Assembly (NCBI RefSeq): GCF_006438955.1
Contig: NZ_RCZK01000003.1
Location: 1 to 64,000 of the forward strand
DNA: 64,000 nucleotides
DNA from: Sphingomonas oligophenolica
GTDB lineage: Bacteria; Pseudomonadota; Alphaproteobacteria; Sphingomonadales; Sphingomonadaceae
Reading direction: 5' to 3'
Part shown: positions 1-8,631 of the stretch, piece after piece
Layout: each line of letters starts with the position of its first letter
How positions within the stretch are numbered: position 1 is the stretch's first letter
Program-made: the position numbers and the translations under genes
The notes under the pieces: model-generated
What the model was told of the DNA's origin: nothing
What the model saw: the letters and a program-made list of their open reading frames with translations, nothing else
Databases searched by the model: none

Positions 1-210
1 CACGTCGATCGCCGGTTCGCTCGCGGCCGGCTCCGATCCGAATACGTCCGCCGCGCCCTCCAGCAGCCGGGATCGCCACTGGTTGATGAGGTTTGGATGC
101 ACGTCATACTGCTGCGCCAACTCGGCCAGCGTCTTCTCACCCTTTACGGCAGCCAGAGCTACCTTGGCCTTAAACGCCGGGCTGTGATTCCGGCGGGGTC
201 GCTTGCTCAT
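1..210 (-). CDS. IS3-family transposase OrfA (partial)
   Basis: This is the N-terminal 70 codons of a helix-turn-helix transposase subunit; the rest lies beyond the window start. The protein begins MSKRPRRNHSPAFKAKVALA and continues with a typical OrfA helix-turn-helix (residues about 22-46, ending LINQWRSRLLEG). This is the HTH_Tnp_1 pattern that binds the IS ends. The ATG at 210 is preceded by a strong AGGAGG ribosome-binding site at 214-220. In this family OrfA is normally fused to the DDE-containing OrfB by programmed -1 frameshifting; that part cannot be seen here. Confidence 0.85.
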   Translation of the reverse strand, partial: MSKRPRRNHSPAFKAKVALAAVKGEKTLAELAQQYDVHPNLINQWRSRLLEGAADVFGSEPAASEPAIDV

Positions 211-277
211 CTTGCCTCCTGGGGCGGCCAACATGGCCGCGGTCAGATCGGCAATCCACTTATCCCCGCTGTTCAGA
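1..277 (-). mobile_element. IS3-family insertion sequence, left-end portion (cut by window edge)
   Basis: The window opens inside an IS3-family element. Its orfA starts at 210 on the minus strand. The likely terminal inverted repeat lies at about 258-277, reading TGAACAGCGGGG on the minus strand, that is a TG...CA-type end. The rest of the element, including orfB, lies outside the window. The exact end is inferred from the TG dinucleotide and its distance to orfA, because the opposite end cannot be seen. Confidence 0.6.
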
Positions 278-380
278 TTTCCCGAGCCACCTCTGATTTG
301 CGTGGCTGCGTGGGATCAGGCGAAATGACCGTTGAAAGCCAGGCTAGCGGCTCAACCGATCGTTGACCGGCAACCGCGAA

Positions 381-545
381 TCAGCGGCGGCCGCGGTGTC
401 CGATCGTCTGGATGAGCAGTTCGTAGAACGCCAGCGCCGATCGATCGGTGGGATCCGCATCCGGCGATAGGGCGGCAGCGCGCAACCGGTCGAGGTGCTG
501 GTCGAGGAGCGACACGGTCTCTGGCGATGTCGACGGAGCCGGCAG
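381..545 (-). pseudogene. C-terminal remnant of an unidentified protein
   Basis: On the minus strand a frame ending at TGA 381-383 reads SPETVSLLDQHLDRLRAAAL and then an amphipathic stretch ending YELLIQTIGHRGRR. Its composition looks like real protein, with leucine-rich helices and no arginine-serine shadow bias. The frame runs into a stop just upstream, with no start codon, where the IS6 transposase remnant begins. I therefore read it as the 3' end of a host gene broken by transposition. I do not recognise the family. Confidence 0.4.
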
Positions 546-560
546 GGGTCATCGGCAGCG

Positions 561-858
561 GCGATCACCACGGACGGACTGCGCTCGTATCGCGCGGCGA
601 TGAGGGATCTCGGCAACCATGAGAAGCAGGAGGTCGGCCGCTGGGCGAACGACCGGGTGGCGAACAGCCATCTGCCGTTCCGACAACGGGAGCGGGCAAT
701 GCTGCGGTTCAAGGCGAATGAAAACCTTACAGAAGTTCGCTTCGGTCCACGCCAACGTCCACAATCACTTTGACCTCGAACGCCATCTCGTCGGCCGCCA
801 GACCTACAAAGAACGACGCTCAGCCGCGCTGGCTGAGTGGCAACAACTGTCGAGCTAG
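561..858 (+). pseudogene. IS6-family transposase remnant, truncated and frameshifted
   Basis: The fragment matches the C-terminal half of IS6/IS26-type DDE transposases. It has TTDGLRSYRAAMRDLG, then GRWANDRVANSHLPFRQRER, then after a frame change MKTLQKFASVHANVHNHF and ALAEWQQLSS before the stop. In family members the 'GRWANNRAENSHLPFRRRERAM' and 'HNHF' motifs are contiguous in one frame. Here one extra G near 709-714 (aaggcgaatg where aagcgaatg is expected) shifts the frame. The catalytic N-terminal region is missing, so this is a dead remnant. Confidence 0.8.
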
Positions 859-923
859 GCGGCCGTGCTCAAAGCCCGACCCGTATCGTCGAGGGACTGG
901 TTCGCATTGGACTGACGGCACCC

Positions 924-1003
924 AGCGATCTGCCGTTCCGACGACGAGAGCGAGCGATGGTCAGATTCCGGCTGATGAAGACTCAATAGAAGTTCGCTGC
1001 CGT
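924..1003 (+). pseudogene. Second short IS6-family transposase fragment
   Basis: A short stretch reads SDLPFRRRERAMVRFRLMKT and hits a TAG at 985-987. It aligns with the same segment of the IS6-type remnant at 670-740, but with many substitutions, and the homology continues past the stop (EVRC versus the KFAS region). The two fragments are therefore separate, independently decayed copies rather than a recent duplication. Confidence 0.65.
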
Positions 1004-1017
1004 AATCCGGTCACGCT

Positions 1018-1407
1018 CTAGCTGAAATCGAACCAGCCGCGCTTGCGGTCGTCGGCGGCATAGGGACGCGCTGCGGCGCGGGGGCGCGGCGCGACCGTCT
1101 GCGCGGTCACTGGCGCTGCGGTGCGCAGCCGTTCGTTCTCGCGTTCAAGCTCGGCGATCCGGTCGCGATGGTCGGCCTCGCGGTCGTCGAGCCCGGTCTT
1201 GGCGGTCGCGATCCGTTCGTCAGTCTGCGCGGTCAGCGTCTTGTGCTCGGCGTCCCACGTCTTGCGGTTGGCGGCATGCGCGTCGCGTTCGGCGAGATAG
1301 CGTTCCTTCCACTTGCGCCCGCCCGGATGGCTCGCGAGCCCGAGGAACCAGCCGGCGATCAGCAGCAGCGCGAGCACCGCGAACTGGGTGGGAGTGGAAA
1401 ATAGCAT
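1018..1407 (-). CDS. Hypothetical membrane-anchored coiled-coil protein
   Basis: The 129-residue protein has one N-terminal membrane segment (residues about 7-25, FAVLALLLIAGWFLGLA). A long charged helix follows (about 35-95), rich in E, R, A and K with heptad-like spacing (READHRDRIAELERENERL), then a basic, proline-rich tail ending GWFDFS. The form fits a cytoplasmic coiled coil tethered to the inner membrane. It lies 54 bp downstream of tadC on the same strand, where a TadD-like TPR protein might be expected in Tad loci, so it may be co-transcribed. No family was recognised; a role in pilus assembly is only a guess from position. Confidence 0.7.
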   Translation of the reverse strand: MLFSTPTQFAVLALLLIAGWFLGLASHPGGRKWKERYLAERDAHAANRKTWDAEHKTLTAQTDERIATAKTGLDDREADHRDRIAELERENERLRTAAPVTAQTVAPRPRAAARPYAADDRKRGWFDFS

Positions 1408-1461
1408 CGTCGGTGTCTCCTGTTACGGAAGCTCAACGATCCTCAACGCCAGTGGTTGCGA

Positions 1462-2445
1462 TTAGAACGCGTCGCTGATCGAACACGCCGCCGGACCCAG
1501 AATGACGACGAACAACGTCGGCAGGATGAACAGGATCAGCGGGATGGTCATGATCGCGGGCAGCCGCGCGGCCTTTTCCTCGGCGCGCATCATGCGTTCG
1601 TTGCGGAATTCGGCGGACAGCACGCGCAGCGCGGAGGCGAGCGGGGTGCCATATTTCTCGGTCTGGATCATCGTCGTGACGACACCCTTCACCGCGTCCA
1701 GATTGACCCGCATCGCCAAGTTTTCGAACGCCTGGCGTCGCTCGGTCAGGAACCCAAGCTCGATCGCGGTCAGCGTGAACTCGTCGCCCAGTTCGGGATA
1801 GGCCCGGCCCAGCTCGCGCGCGACGCGCCCGAAGGCGGCATCGACCGTCAGCCCCGCCTCGGCGCAGATCACGAGCAGGTCGAGCGCATCGGGAAGCCCC
1901 TTGCGGATCGCGTTGCTGCGCTTGGTGATCTTGTTCTTGAGGAAAATATCGGGGGCTTTGTACGACAGGATGAAGGTGACCGCGACGATGCCGTATTTCT
2001 TCAACGGGCCATAGGCCGCGACCATGTCGGTGCCATAGACCAGGAACAGCGCCAGTCCGCCGAACACGATCGGCAAGACCAGCCGACCGAAGATCACCGC
2101 GACCGCCCACTCCTTCGACCGGATGCCCGCCTGCATCAACTTGGTCTGTACCGTCTTGACCTGGCTATCCTGGAGAACCTTCAAGGTCGACAGCAGCGTG
2201 CGCATCCGGTCGGCGGTGTCGTTGCGCTGGACCAGTTTGGCGCGGCGCTTGGTCGACGCGGTGATGCCCGCTTTCAGCTGTTCGCGGCGGTCGGTCAGCG
2301 CCTTGACGCGCTTGGCCATCGGATCCCTAACGGTGGTGACCGCATAGATGGCGATCACCACCGCGAAGGCGGCGATGCCCGACAGCATCGTCGCCACCCA
2401 CAGCACATCGATCCCCATGATCGTCGGTCCGGCCGTTGCGTTCAT
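1462..2445 (-). CDS. tadC: Tad pilus inner-membrane platform protein TadC
   Basis: A 327-residue type II secretion F-domain protein. TadC pairs with TadB to form the inner-membrane platform on which the assembly ATPase acts to polymerise Flp pilins. Membrane segments are visible at about residues 12-35, 110-130, 140-165 and near the C-terminus (PLILFILPTLFVVILGPAA). The conserved central F domain contains GLPDALDLLVICAEAGLTVD and a second half with EFRNERMMRAEEKAARLP. It follows tadB by 19 bp in the same operon. The length is normal for TadC. Confidence 0.93.
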   Translation of the reverse strand: MNATAGPTIMGIDVLWVATMLSGIAAFAVVIAIYAVTTVRDPMAKRVKALTDRREQLKAGITASTKRRAKLVQRNDTADRMRTLLSTLKVLQDSQVKTVQTKLMQAGIRSKEWAVAVIFGRLVLPIVFGGLALFLVYGTDMVAAYGPLKKYGIVAVTFILSYKAPDIFLKNKITKRSNAIRKGLPDALDLLVICAEAGLTVDAAFGRVARELGRAYPELGDEFTLTAIELGFLTERRQAFENLAMRVNLDAVKGVVTTMIQTEKYGTPLASALRVLSAEFRNERMMRAEEKAARLPAIMTIPLILFILPTLFVVILGPAACSISDAF

Positions 2446-2464
2446 GATCCGTCTCGCCCCGCCG

Positions 2465-3439
2465 TTAAATTTCGAAATTGACCATCTTGGCCATGATGAA
2501 CGCCCCGAGCCCCATCCAGATCAACCCGCCGATGCCGGCAATCATCAGCCGCTGATCGACGAAGAAATTCTGCATATAGCTCGAATTGATCACCCAGATC
2601 ATGGCGAACACGATGAACGGCAGCGATCCGACGATATAGGCCGAGGCCTTGGATTCGGACGACATCGCCTTGATCTTGAGCTTCATCTGCGCGCGCTGGC
2701 GCAGCACGGTGGCCAGGTTCGCGAGCGTTTCTGCAAGGTTGCCGCCGGTCTCGCGCTGGATCGCGATCGTGATCACGAAGAACTGGAATTCCGGAGTGCC
2801 GAGCCGATCCGCGGTATCCTGCAACGCCGAATCCATCGACTTGCCGATCTTCATCTTGTCGGTGATCATGCGAAATTCGTCGCCGACCGGACCCGCAACC
2901 TCGGTGCCCACGACCGAAATCGTCTCGGTCACCGGCAAGCCCGACCGAAGCCCACGGACGAGCAGCTCGATCGCGTCGGGAAATTTGTTGGTGAACTTGT
3001 TGATCCGCCGCTTGATCAGCATGCTCACCCACTTGTGCGGCAGGCCGATACCGACAAACAGACCCATGAAGATCGCGAGCAGGATGGGGGCGCCCTTGAT
3101 CGCCAGCAGCAGCGCGACGATCGCGAACAAACCCGCCGATATCATCGCGTAGCGGCCGACCGTCCACGATTTGCCGGTCATCGCTAGCCGCTTGGCCAGC
3201 TGGGCGGGATTGGGGAGCAGCCGTCCGAATGCCGCCTCGGTCTTGGAGGTGGATTTGGCGGTCGAAATGCTGCGTAACTGCGCCTCGGGGGAGAATGCCC
3301 GGTCGCCGTGACGCGATCGTACCGCGGTCAACCGACGCGCCTGCGCGCGTTGGGGGGAAGGGCCGACGAACGCGAACACTGCCATGGCGAGCACGACCAT
3401 CGCGCCGGTCGCGATCATGATAAAGGGCATCAGTTCCAT
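2465..3439 (-). CDS. tadB: Tad pilus inner-membrane platform protein TadB
   Basis: A 324-residue type II secretion F-domain protein and partner of TadC. An N-terminal membrane segment (about residues 6-25) is followed by a basic cytoplasmic linker, two hydrophobic segments near residues 105-140, and the F domain with FPDAIELLVRGLRSGLPVTE and ETGGNLAETLANLATVLRQR. Two C-terminal membrane helices end the protein. It lies 61 bp downstream of the CpaE/TadZ gene. In most Tad operons a CpaF/TadA ATPase gene sits between these two; here it is absent (see findings). Confidence 0.93.
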   Translation of the reverse strand: MELMPFIMIATGAMVVLAMAVFAFVGPSPQRAQARRLTAVRSRHGDRAFSPEAQLRSISTAKSTSKTEAAFGRLLPNPAQLAKRLAMTGKSWTVGRYAMISAGLFAIVALLLAIKGAPILLAIFMGLFVGIGLPHKWVSMLIKRRINKFTNKFPDAIELLVRGLRSGLPVTETISVVGTEVAGPVGDEFRMITDKMKIGKSMDSALQDTADRLGTPEFQFFVITIAIQRETGGNLAETLANLATVLRQRAQMKLKIKAMSSESKASAYIVGSLPFIVFAMIWVINSSYMQNFFVDQRLMIAGIGGLIWMGLGAFIMAKMVNFEI

Positions 3440-3500
3440 CGCGGTCGCTCGGCTCCCAATCTCTTGCCGTCAGGCGGGCCCCTGCGCGAGGCCGCCCGCG

Positions 3501-4790
3501 TCATTTCTTCGCACGCTTCGGGATTATCGACGAAAAGCCGCTCATCAGTGATTTACCCTTGGGAGCGGTATCGCCCTTGCGGGTCGCGCCCGTTGGCAGC
3601 GCGGCGTCGTCTTCGTCGGACAAATGCGAGAGGCCCCGGGCAAGTGCGAGCAATGGCGCGATCGTCTTCGAATTCTTGCCCGCCTCCGCGACGGTCTTCC
3701 CCAGTTTCGCGGACTGGGTCAGCAGCTTCTGGTCGAACGGTACGACCTGGTCGATCTTGCGTTCGATCGATCCCTCGAAATCCTTGCGGCTGATCTCGAG
3801 TTGCCCCGACGCGTGTACGCGGTTGGCGACGACGGTGACCGTGGTGCGCGGCGCGTTGGTCTTCAGCCACGACAGCAGGCGGATCGTGTCGCGCGCCGCC
3901 GCCAGCGTCAGTTCGGTGACGATGATCGCGGCCTGCACCTCGGTCATCAGGTGCGGATACTGGACCAGCATCCCACGCGGCAGATCAATGATCGTGCATT
4001 CGAACGCCGATCGCATTTCTTCCTGAAGCTGGAAGAAGGCGGTGCCGTCGGTGATCAGCGGGGTATTGATCGGGGCCTCCGCGCTCAGCACCGCGAGCTT
4101 TTCGGTCGCCCGAACCATCGCGCGTTCGATGAACAGGCCATCGATGCGACTGGGGTTCTCGATCGCATCGGTCAGCCCGCGGCCTGGCTCGAGATCGAGC
4201 GCCAGCGCGCCGGTGCCGAAATGGATGTCCAGATCGAGCAGTGCGGTCGAACGGCTTTCGCGTTCCGCCATGAGCCACGCCAGCGCAGCGGAGATTGTCG
4301 ATGCGCCGACGCCGCCACGCGCACCGATCACCGCGATCGCGCCGTGCGGCCGTTCCACCGCGGCTTCGGTCTGTTTGGGCGCGTTGAGCATCGTCTGCGC
4401 ATGGCCGAACGCTTCGCGCAGCATGTCCGGATGAAGTGGCTTCAGCAGATAATCCTGGATCCCGCTCGCGACCAGGTCGCGATACAGCCGGACATCGTTG
4501 ACCTGACCCGCCGCGATCACGACGGTGCCGGGTTCGCAGACTTCGGCCAGCGCGTTGATGTCGTTGAGCGGATCGCCCGATTCGGCGAGGTCGACGAACA
4601 GGATCATCGGGCTCGCGGAGACCGACAGCGACTGGATCGCGTTGCGCAAGCCCCCCTTGAAGATCTTGTCGATCGACCAACCAAGGTCGGTCGCGATCGG
4701 CCGGATCGTTTCGACCGTGGTATCGTCGCAGACATAGGCGGCAAAGGGATCGCGCGATCCGACACCGGCGGGTTTCCAGGGTGCGTTCAT
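3501..4790 (-). CDS. cpaE: Tad pilus localisation ATPase-like protein CpaE/TadZ
   Basis: The 429-residue protein has an N-terminal receiver-like (atypical response regulator) domain (about residues 15-135) and a C-terminal ParA/MinD-like domain. The deviant Walker A is seen as VIGARGGVGASTISAALAW (about residues 155-173), followed by LLDLDIHFG and CTIIDLPRG. CpaE/TadZ proteins place the Tad machine at the cell pole. A variable basic tail follows (GKSLMSGFSSIIPKRAKK). The gene is one base downstream of cpaD, indicating tight co-transcription. Confidence 0.92.
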   Translation of the reverse strand: MNAPWKPAGVGSRDPFAAYVCDDTTVETIRPIATDLGWSIDKIFKGGLRNAIQSLSVSASPMILFVDLAESGDPLNDINALAEVCEPGTVVIAAGQVNDVRLYRDLVASGIQDYLLKPLHPDMLREAFGHAQTMLNAPKQTEAAVERPHGAIAVIGARGGVGASTISAALAWLMAERESRSTALLDLDIHFGTGALALDLEPGRGLTDAIENPSRIDGLFIERAMVRATEKLAVLSAEAPINTPLITDGTAFFQLQEEMRSAFECTIIDLPRGMLVQYPHLMTEVQAAIIVTELTLAAARDTIRLLSWLKTNAPRTTVTVVANRVHASGQLEISRKDFEGSIERKIDQVVPFDQKLLTQSAKLGKTVAEAGKNSKTIAPLLALARGLSHLSDEDDAALPTGATRKGDTAPKGKSLMSGFSSIIPKRAKK

Positions 4791-4791
4791 C

Positions 4792-5427
4792 TTAGTTGCC
4801 CTTCGCGCTCTCGGTTTTCACCGTGTTGCCGTTCCCGGTGGGCGTCGCCTTGCGATAGGCGTCGATCGCCTTGGTCGAGGTCGCCGGATCGAGCGAGCTG
4901 TCGGCGGCGCGGCCGCGGACCAGGTCCTCGGGGCGCGCGATCATCGCGGCGAGCGTGGAATTGGTCGCACAGCCATAGTTGGACGACGCGTTGCCGTTGA
5001 ACTCATGGCTCGAATCGCGGCTGTAATCCGGGCATCCGGGTACGCTCGCGCGCATCCGGCTAACCACCACGCGGATCGTCCCAGGCGTGATCGGCGCGGC
5101 GGCGACCGGCGGCTCCTCGGCGAGCAGGAGGCCATAGCTTGCTACCACCGCGGCGACATCGCCGCGGGCGCCGGGGCCTTCATAGGCCGGATCGTCGATC
5201 GAGATCCGATCGCCGAACCCCAGTTTCATGACGTTCATCCAGCCGGTCAGCCGCTGACGCTCGCCGGTGGCGAGCGTACCGCCGCGAACCGCGAGATCGA
5301 TCGCATAGTCGGTGCGCGCGATAACCGGCTGATGGACCGATTCGAGGCCCCGGTTTTCGGTGCCCATGCACCCGCCGATCGCCATCGTCGGCGCCAGCGC
5401 GGCAAGGAGGAGCTTGTGCTTGATCAT
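4792..5427 (-). CDS. cpaD: Pilus assembly lipoprotein CpaD
   Basis: The gene encodes about 211 residues of the CpaD/TadG-associated outer-membrane lipoprotein family, which supports the CpaC secretin. A lipoprotein signal peptide is evident: MIKHKLLLAALAPTMAIGGC, where the lipobox cysteine follows IGG. The C-terminal half carries the family's conserved features, such as DYSRDSSHEFNGNASSNYGC and LAAMIARPEDLVRGR. I chose the ATG at 5427 because GAGG lies nine bases upstream; the in-frame ATG at 5436 has the same GAGG directly against it. The open frame extends much further upstream inside cpaC, but that part is a shadow. Confidence 0.9.
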   Translation of the reverse strand: MIKHKLLLAALAPTMAIGGCMGTENRGLESVHQPVIARTDYAIDLAVRGGTLATGERQRLTGWMNVMKLGFGDRISIDDPAYEGPGARGDVAAVVASYGLLLAEEPPVAAAPITPGTIRVVVSRMRASVPGCPDYSRDSSHEFNGNASSNYGCATNSTLAAMIARPEDLVRGRAADSSLDPATSTKAIDAYRKATPTGNGNTVKTESAKGN

Positions 5428-5438
5428 GACGGGCATCC

Positions 5439-7040
5439 TCAATTCGAAAAGCCGGGGGCGGGGATCGCGCCCTTTTTGGTGTTGATCGCCTTGGTCTCGG
5501 CGCGGCGCGCCGGGACGGGCTGGGGCGAGGGCATGGTCGGCACCGCCGCTGCGGCGCCGATTGTCGGCGTGACCGGCGCGGTGCCGGCCATGGTCGGGAC
5601 GGGACGCTGCGCGCCGCTCTGCCCGCTGCCAAGCTCGCCCAGGAACACGCGGCCGAGATCGGTCGGGGCGCGATAGCCGTCGGTCGGCAGCGCGATGTCG
5701 GCGGCGTTGTTGACCGGCTTCACCAGATACGGCGTGACGACGATGACGAGTTCGGTCTCGTTGCGCTGCCATCCGTTGGAGCGGAACAGCGCGCCAAGCA
5801 CAGGCACGTCGCCCAGCCCCGGGGTCTTCTCGATCGAATTCTGCGTGCTGTTCTGCAGCAGCCCGCCGATCATCATGCTCTGCCCCGATCCCAGTTCCAG
5901 CGTCGTTTCCGCGCGCCGCGTGGTCAACGCTGGGATGGTCGTACCGTTGATTTGGACCGCTCCTGCGGCGCTGAGTTGCGATACCTCGGGCCGAACCCGC
6001 AGCGAGATGCGGCCATCGGACAGCACCGTCGGGGTGTATGATAGGCTGATGCCATATTGCTTATATTCGACCGACACCGCCCCGAGCCCCTGGCTGATCG
6101 GGATCGGTATCTCGCCGCCCGCCAGGAACGAGGCGGTCTCGCCTGACAGCGCTGTGAGGTTGGGATTGGCGAGGGTCGAGACCTGCCCCAGCGTTTCGCC
6201 CAGATCGAGCGCACCGAGCAGGTTGAGACCCAGCAACTTGCCGATCCCCCCAAACGTGGTGGTCAGCGGACCCTTCTGGATCGACGAACCCGGTGCCGCG
6301 ATGATCTTCCCGTCGATCGGATTGATCGTGTAACCGGACACGGTGCCCGAACCGACGCCGAGCGGCAGATTAGGATCGGTCGTGAAGGTCGTTCCCGGCG
6401 CACGGCCTGTCGCCACGCCGAACTTGAAGCCGCCGGTGCCGTCGATCGTCGACAGGTTGCTGCCGATGTTCTTGGCGAAATTGCGGCTGACCTCGGCGAT
6501 CCGGACCTGCAGGTTGACCTGCAGCGGCGTCGCGGATTTCAGGCGGCTGAGCACTTTGGTCGCATCGCCGACATAGGCCTGGACCAGGCGCTCGGCTTCG
6601 GCGGCGTCCTCGGGCTGGGCGACGGTGCCGGTCAGCAGGACCAGGCCGTTCATCGGCGTCGCGACGATCTGCGCGTCGGGCATCGCCAGCCCCAGCATCG
6701 ACCCGATCGAATCGAAGTTGTTGCCGACCCGTACGGTGGACGAATAGACGACCGCGCCGCTGCGCGAGGTCGCCGAGATCGTCGTCTCGCCCGGCTTCTT
6801 GCCGAAGATGTAGATTTGCGTCGGCGATCGGACCTGCACGTCGGCGATCGCGTCGTCGGCGACGAAGACGTCGGTCATCGGCGTGGCGAGCGTCACCAAT
6901 CGGCCGCGGCCGGTGTTGACCTCGACCAGCGCGGGAGCGCTGGCGATCCTGGCCTGCGCCCCGAGCGGCGACGGAATCGTGGCGGCGGATGCAAGCGCGA
7001 CCGCCAGCGGCAGGCCGATTTGCGTCATCGAGATACGCAT
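5439..7040 (-). CDS. cpaC: Tad pilus outer-membrane secretin CpaC/RcpA
   Basis: A 533-residue secretin that forms the outer-membrane pore for the Flp pilus. After a signal peptide (residues 1-29, ending PLGAQA) comes a pilus/BON-type N-domain (about 35-175, with VFVADDAIADVQVRSPTQIYIFGKKPGETT as its typical core, written here only as landmarks). The secretin core (about 265-440) contains LSGETASFLAGGEIPIPI and LGDVPVLGALFR before ELVIVVTPYLVKPV. A proline- and alanine-rich tail ends the protein. It lies one base after cpaB and two bases before the cpaD region. Confidence 0.94.
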   Translation of the reverse strand: MRISMTQIGLPLAVALASAATIPSPLGAQARIASAPALVEVNTGRGRLVTLATPMTDVFVADDAIADVQVRSPTQIYIFGKKPGETTISATSRSGAVVYSSTVRVGNNFDSIGSMLGLAMPDAQIVATPMNGLVLLTGTVAQPEDAAEAERLVQAYVGDATKVLSRLKSATPLQVNLQVRIAEVSRNFAKNIGSNLSTIDGTGGFKFGVATGRAPGTTFTTDPNLPLGVGSGTVSGYTINPIDGKIIAAPGSSIQKGPLTTTFGGIGKLLGLNLLGALDLGETLGQVSTLANPNLTALSGETASFLAGGEIPIPISQGLGAVSVEYKQYGISLSYTPTVLSDGRISLRVRPEVSQLSAAGAVQINGTTIPALTTRRAETTLELGSGQSMMIGGLLQNSTQNSIEKTPGLGDVPVLGALFRSNGWQRNETELVIVVTPYLVKPVNNAADIALPTDGYRAPTDLGRVFLGELGSGQSGAQRPVPTMAGTAPVTPTIGAAAAVPTMPSPQPVPARRAETKAINTKKGAIPAPGFSN

Positions 7041-7041
7041 C

Positions 7042-8085
7042 TTAATTCTTCCCCCCGACCGGAACCACGGTCACGTTGTTGCCGCGCGCGACGCGCACGA
7101 CGGGTCCGACCGGTGCGACGGCGGAGGCCGTGCCGGACGGCGGTGTGTAGCCAGGCGCGCTCTGCATCGGCGCGCCCCCGAAACCAGCGTTCGTGGATGC
7201 CTTCCCGGGCACCGTGCTGCGCTGATAGCGCGATACGTCGGCGCCGGTCGCGAACGTGGTGTTGCCCGTCTGCGGCTGGCTGGCGAGCTGGATCAACATG
7301 TCCTTTTCCGCCTTGGGATCGCCGTCGGGAACCTTGACCGCGCCCGATGCGATCGCCTGTTCCAGCTCGGCCGAATTGTCCGCCAGGCTGCGCAGCGAGA
7401 GCGACAATGATCCCAGCGTCTGCGCGACCGCGATCTGTTCGGCGATTTTAGGGGTCGCTTCGACGGTGACGTTCGAAAAGGTGCGGACCTGGGTCTTGCC
7501 ATCTTCACCGACCAGATTGTCCGTGCGCTGGTCGGTCGCGAGTACGCGCAGGTTGCGCATGATCGTCTCCGATACCTTGAGTGGGGCACCTTCGCCGCCA
7601 CCGGTCACGGTCTGGGTCAGGACCAGATCGATCCGGTCGCCCGGAAAGACGAAGCCTGCGACCGCGGCCTGTGCCGACACCGGCACGGTGACCGCGCGCA
7701 TCCCCGGCCCGAGCGCGGCGGCCAGAAAGCCGCGATCGCCCGGCTTGACCAACGCGCCCTGCGTGATCGGCTGGCCCGCGGTGATTGCGTTGCGCACCAC
7801 CGTGCCTTGAAGCGACTGCACGTTGGTCTGCGCCTTCAGATAATAGGCGCCGTCGACCATTTCCTTGGGCCAGGGCTGAAACTTTAGCGCGGTGGCGTCC
7901 AGGATCGTGCCGACCGGCAGCGCCCGCGTGGCGACCAGCACCTCGGGGCCGTCGATGACGACCGGCTGACCCATCGCGGAGGCTTGCGGCGCCGCGCTGC
8001 CCGCGATCAGCGATCGCGCGAAGAACGCGGTCATCAATGCGACGACCAGGGCACCTGCCAACAGAGCGAGCTTGCGACTATCCAT
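7042..8085 (-). CDS. cpaB: Flp pilus assembly protein CpaB/RcpC
   Basis: The 347-residue protein has an N-terminal membrane anchor (residues about 6-28), then an SAF domain (about 48-115, VLVATRALPVGTILDATALKFQPWP) and the RcpC/CpaB region with VSAQAAVAGFVFPGDRIDLVL. CpaB is a periplasmic component of the Tad secretion channel. The C-terminus is low-complexity, Gly/Pro/Ser-rich. It is followed by cpaC after one base and preceded by cpaA after 49 bases, all on the minus strand. Confidence 0.93.
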   Translation of the reverse strand: MDSRKLALLAGALVVALMTAFFARSLIAGSAAPQASAMGQPVVIDGPEVLVATRALPVGTILDATALKFQPWPKEMVDGAYYLKAQTNVQSLQGTVVRNAITAGQPITQGALVKPGDRGFLAAALGPGMRAVTVPVSAQAAVAGFVFPGDRIDLVLTQTVTGGGEGAPLKVSETIMRNLRVLATDQRTDNLVGEDGKTQVRTFSNVTVEATPKIAEQIAVAQTLGSLSLSLRSLADNSAELEQAIASGAVKVPDGDPKAEKDMLIQLASQPQTGNTTFATGADVSRYQRSTVPGKASTNAGFGGAPMQSAPGYTPPSGTASAVAPVGPVVRVARGNNVTVVPVGGKN

Positions 8086-8134
8086 GTCTCATCCGGCCTT
8101 TCGGGGTGCGTAGGATTGCACCGGCGTTAATCAT

Positions 8135-8611
8135 CTACGAAAACTGGTTAAAAAGTGGTTCGCGCAATACGAGTAGTGCGGCGATCGCGATCGCGACGCC
8201 GTAAGGTACTTCGATTGCACGCGAACTCTTGCGGATCACGCTGTCGATCACCATGACCAGCGTCACCACGCCGCCCGCGATCGACATGATGATCATCATG
8301 TCGACGAACCTGACGAGTGGCATCCAGAGCGACAGCGCGGCGATCAGCTTCACGTCGCCGCCGCCCATCCAGCCCATCGCGAATACCCCGCAGAAGATCG
8401 CGAAAACGATCCCTGCGAACAGCAGCTGCACCGCCATGTCGGGCCACAGCGACAGCCCGCTGCTCCACCAGAACAGCGGCGCGGCGAGCGCGATCGCGGC
8501 GTTCTTCCAATTCGCGATCTCGCGGACGCGCACGTCCTCGATCCCCGCCGAGACCAGCATCAGCCCCAGCGCGACGACCAGCGCCACCGAAAGAAGATTT
8601 TCCCACCCCAT
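8135..8611 (-). CDS. cpaA: Prepilin peptidase CpaA (A24 family)
   Basis: A small (158 residues from the ATG at 8611) polytopic aspartic protease that cleaves and may methylate the Flp prepilin. The two catalytic aspartates are expected in SAGIEDVRVREIANWKN near the N-terminus and in the GxGD motif MGWMGGGDVKLIAALSLWMP. Five or so membrane helices fill the rest. A TTG at 8632 in the same frame could add seven residues, but it has no better ribosome-binding site. The gene heads the minus-strand Tad operon. No flp pilin gene is seen beside it. Confidence 0.88.
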   Translation of the reverse strand: MGWENLLSVALVVALGLMLVSAGIEDVRVREIANWKNAAIALAAPLFWWSSGLSLWPDMAVQLLFAGIVFAIFCGVFAMGWMGGGDVKLIAALSLWMPLVRFVDMMIIMSIAGGVVTLVMVIDSVIRKSSRAIEVPYGVAIAIAALLVLREPLFNQFS

Positions 8612-8631
8612 CGGGCAAACAGGTAGACGCA

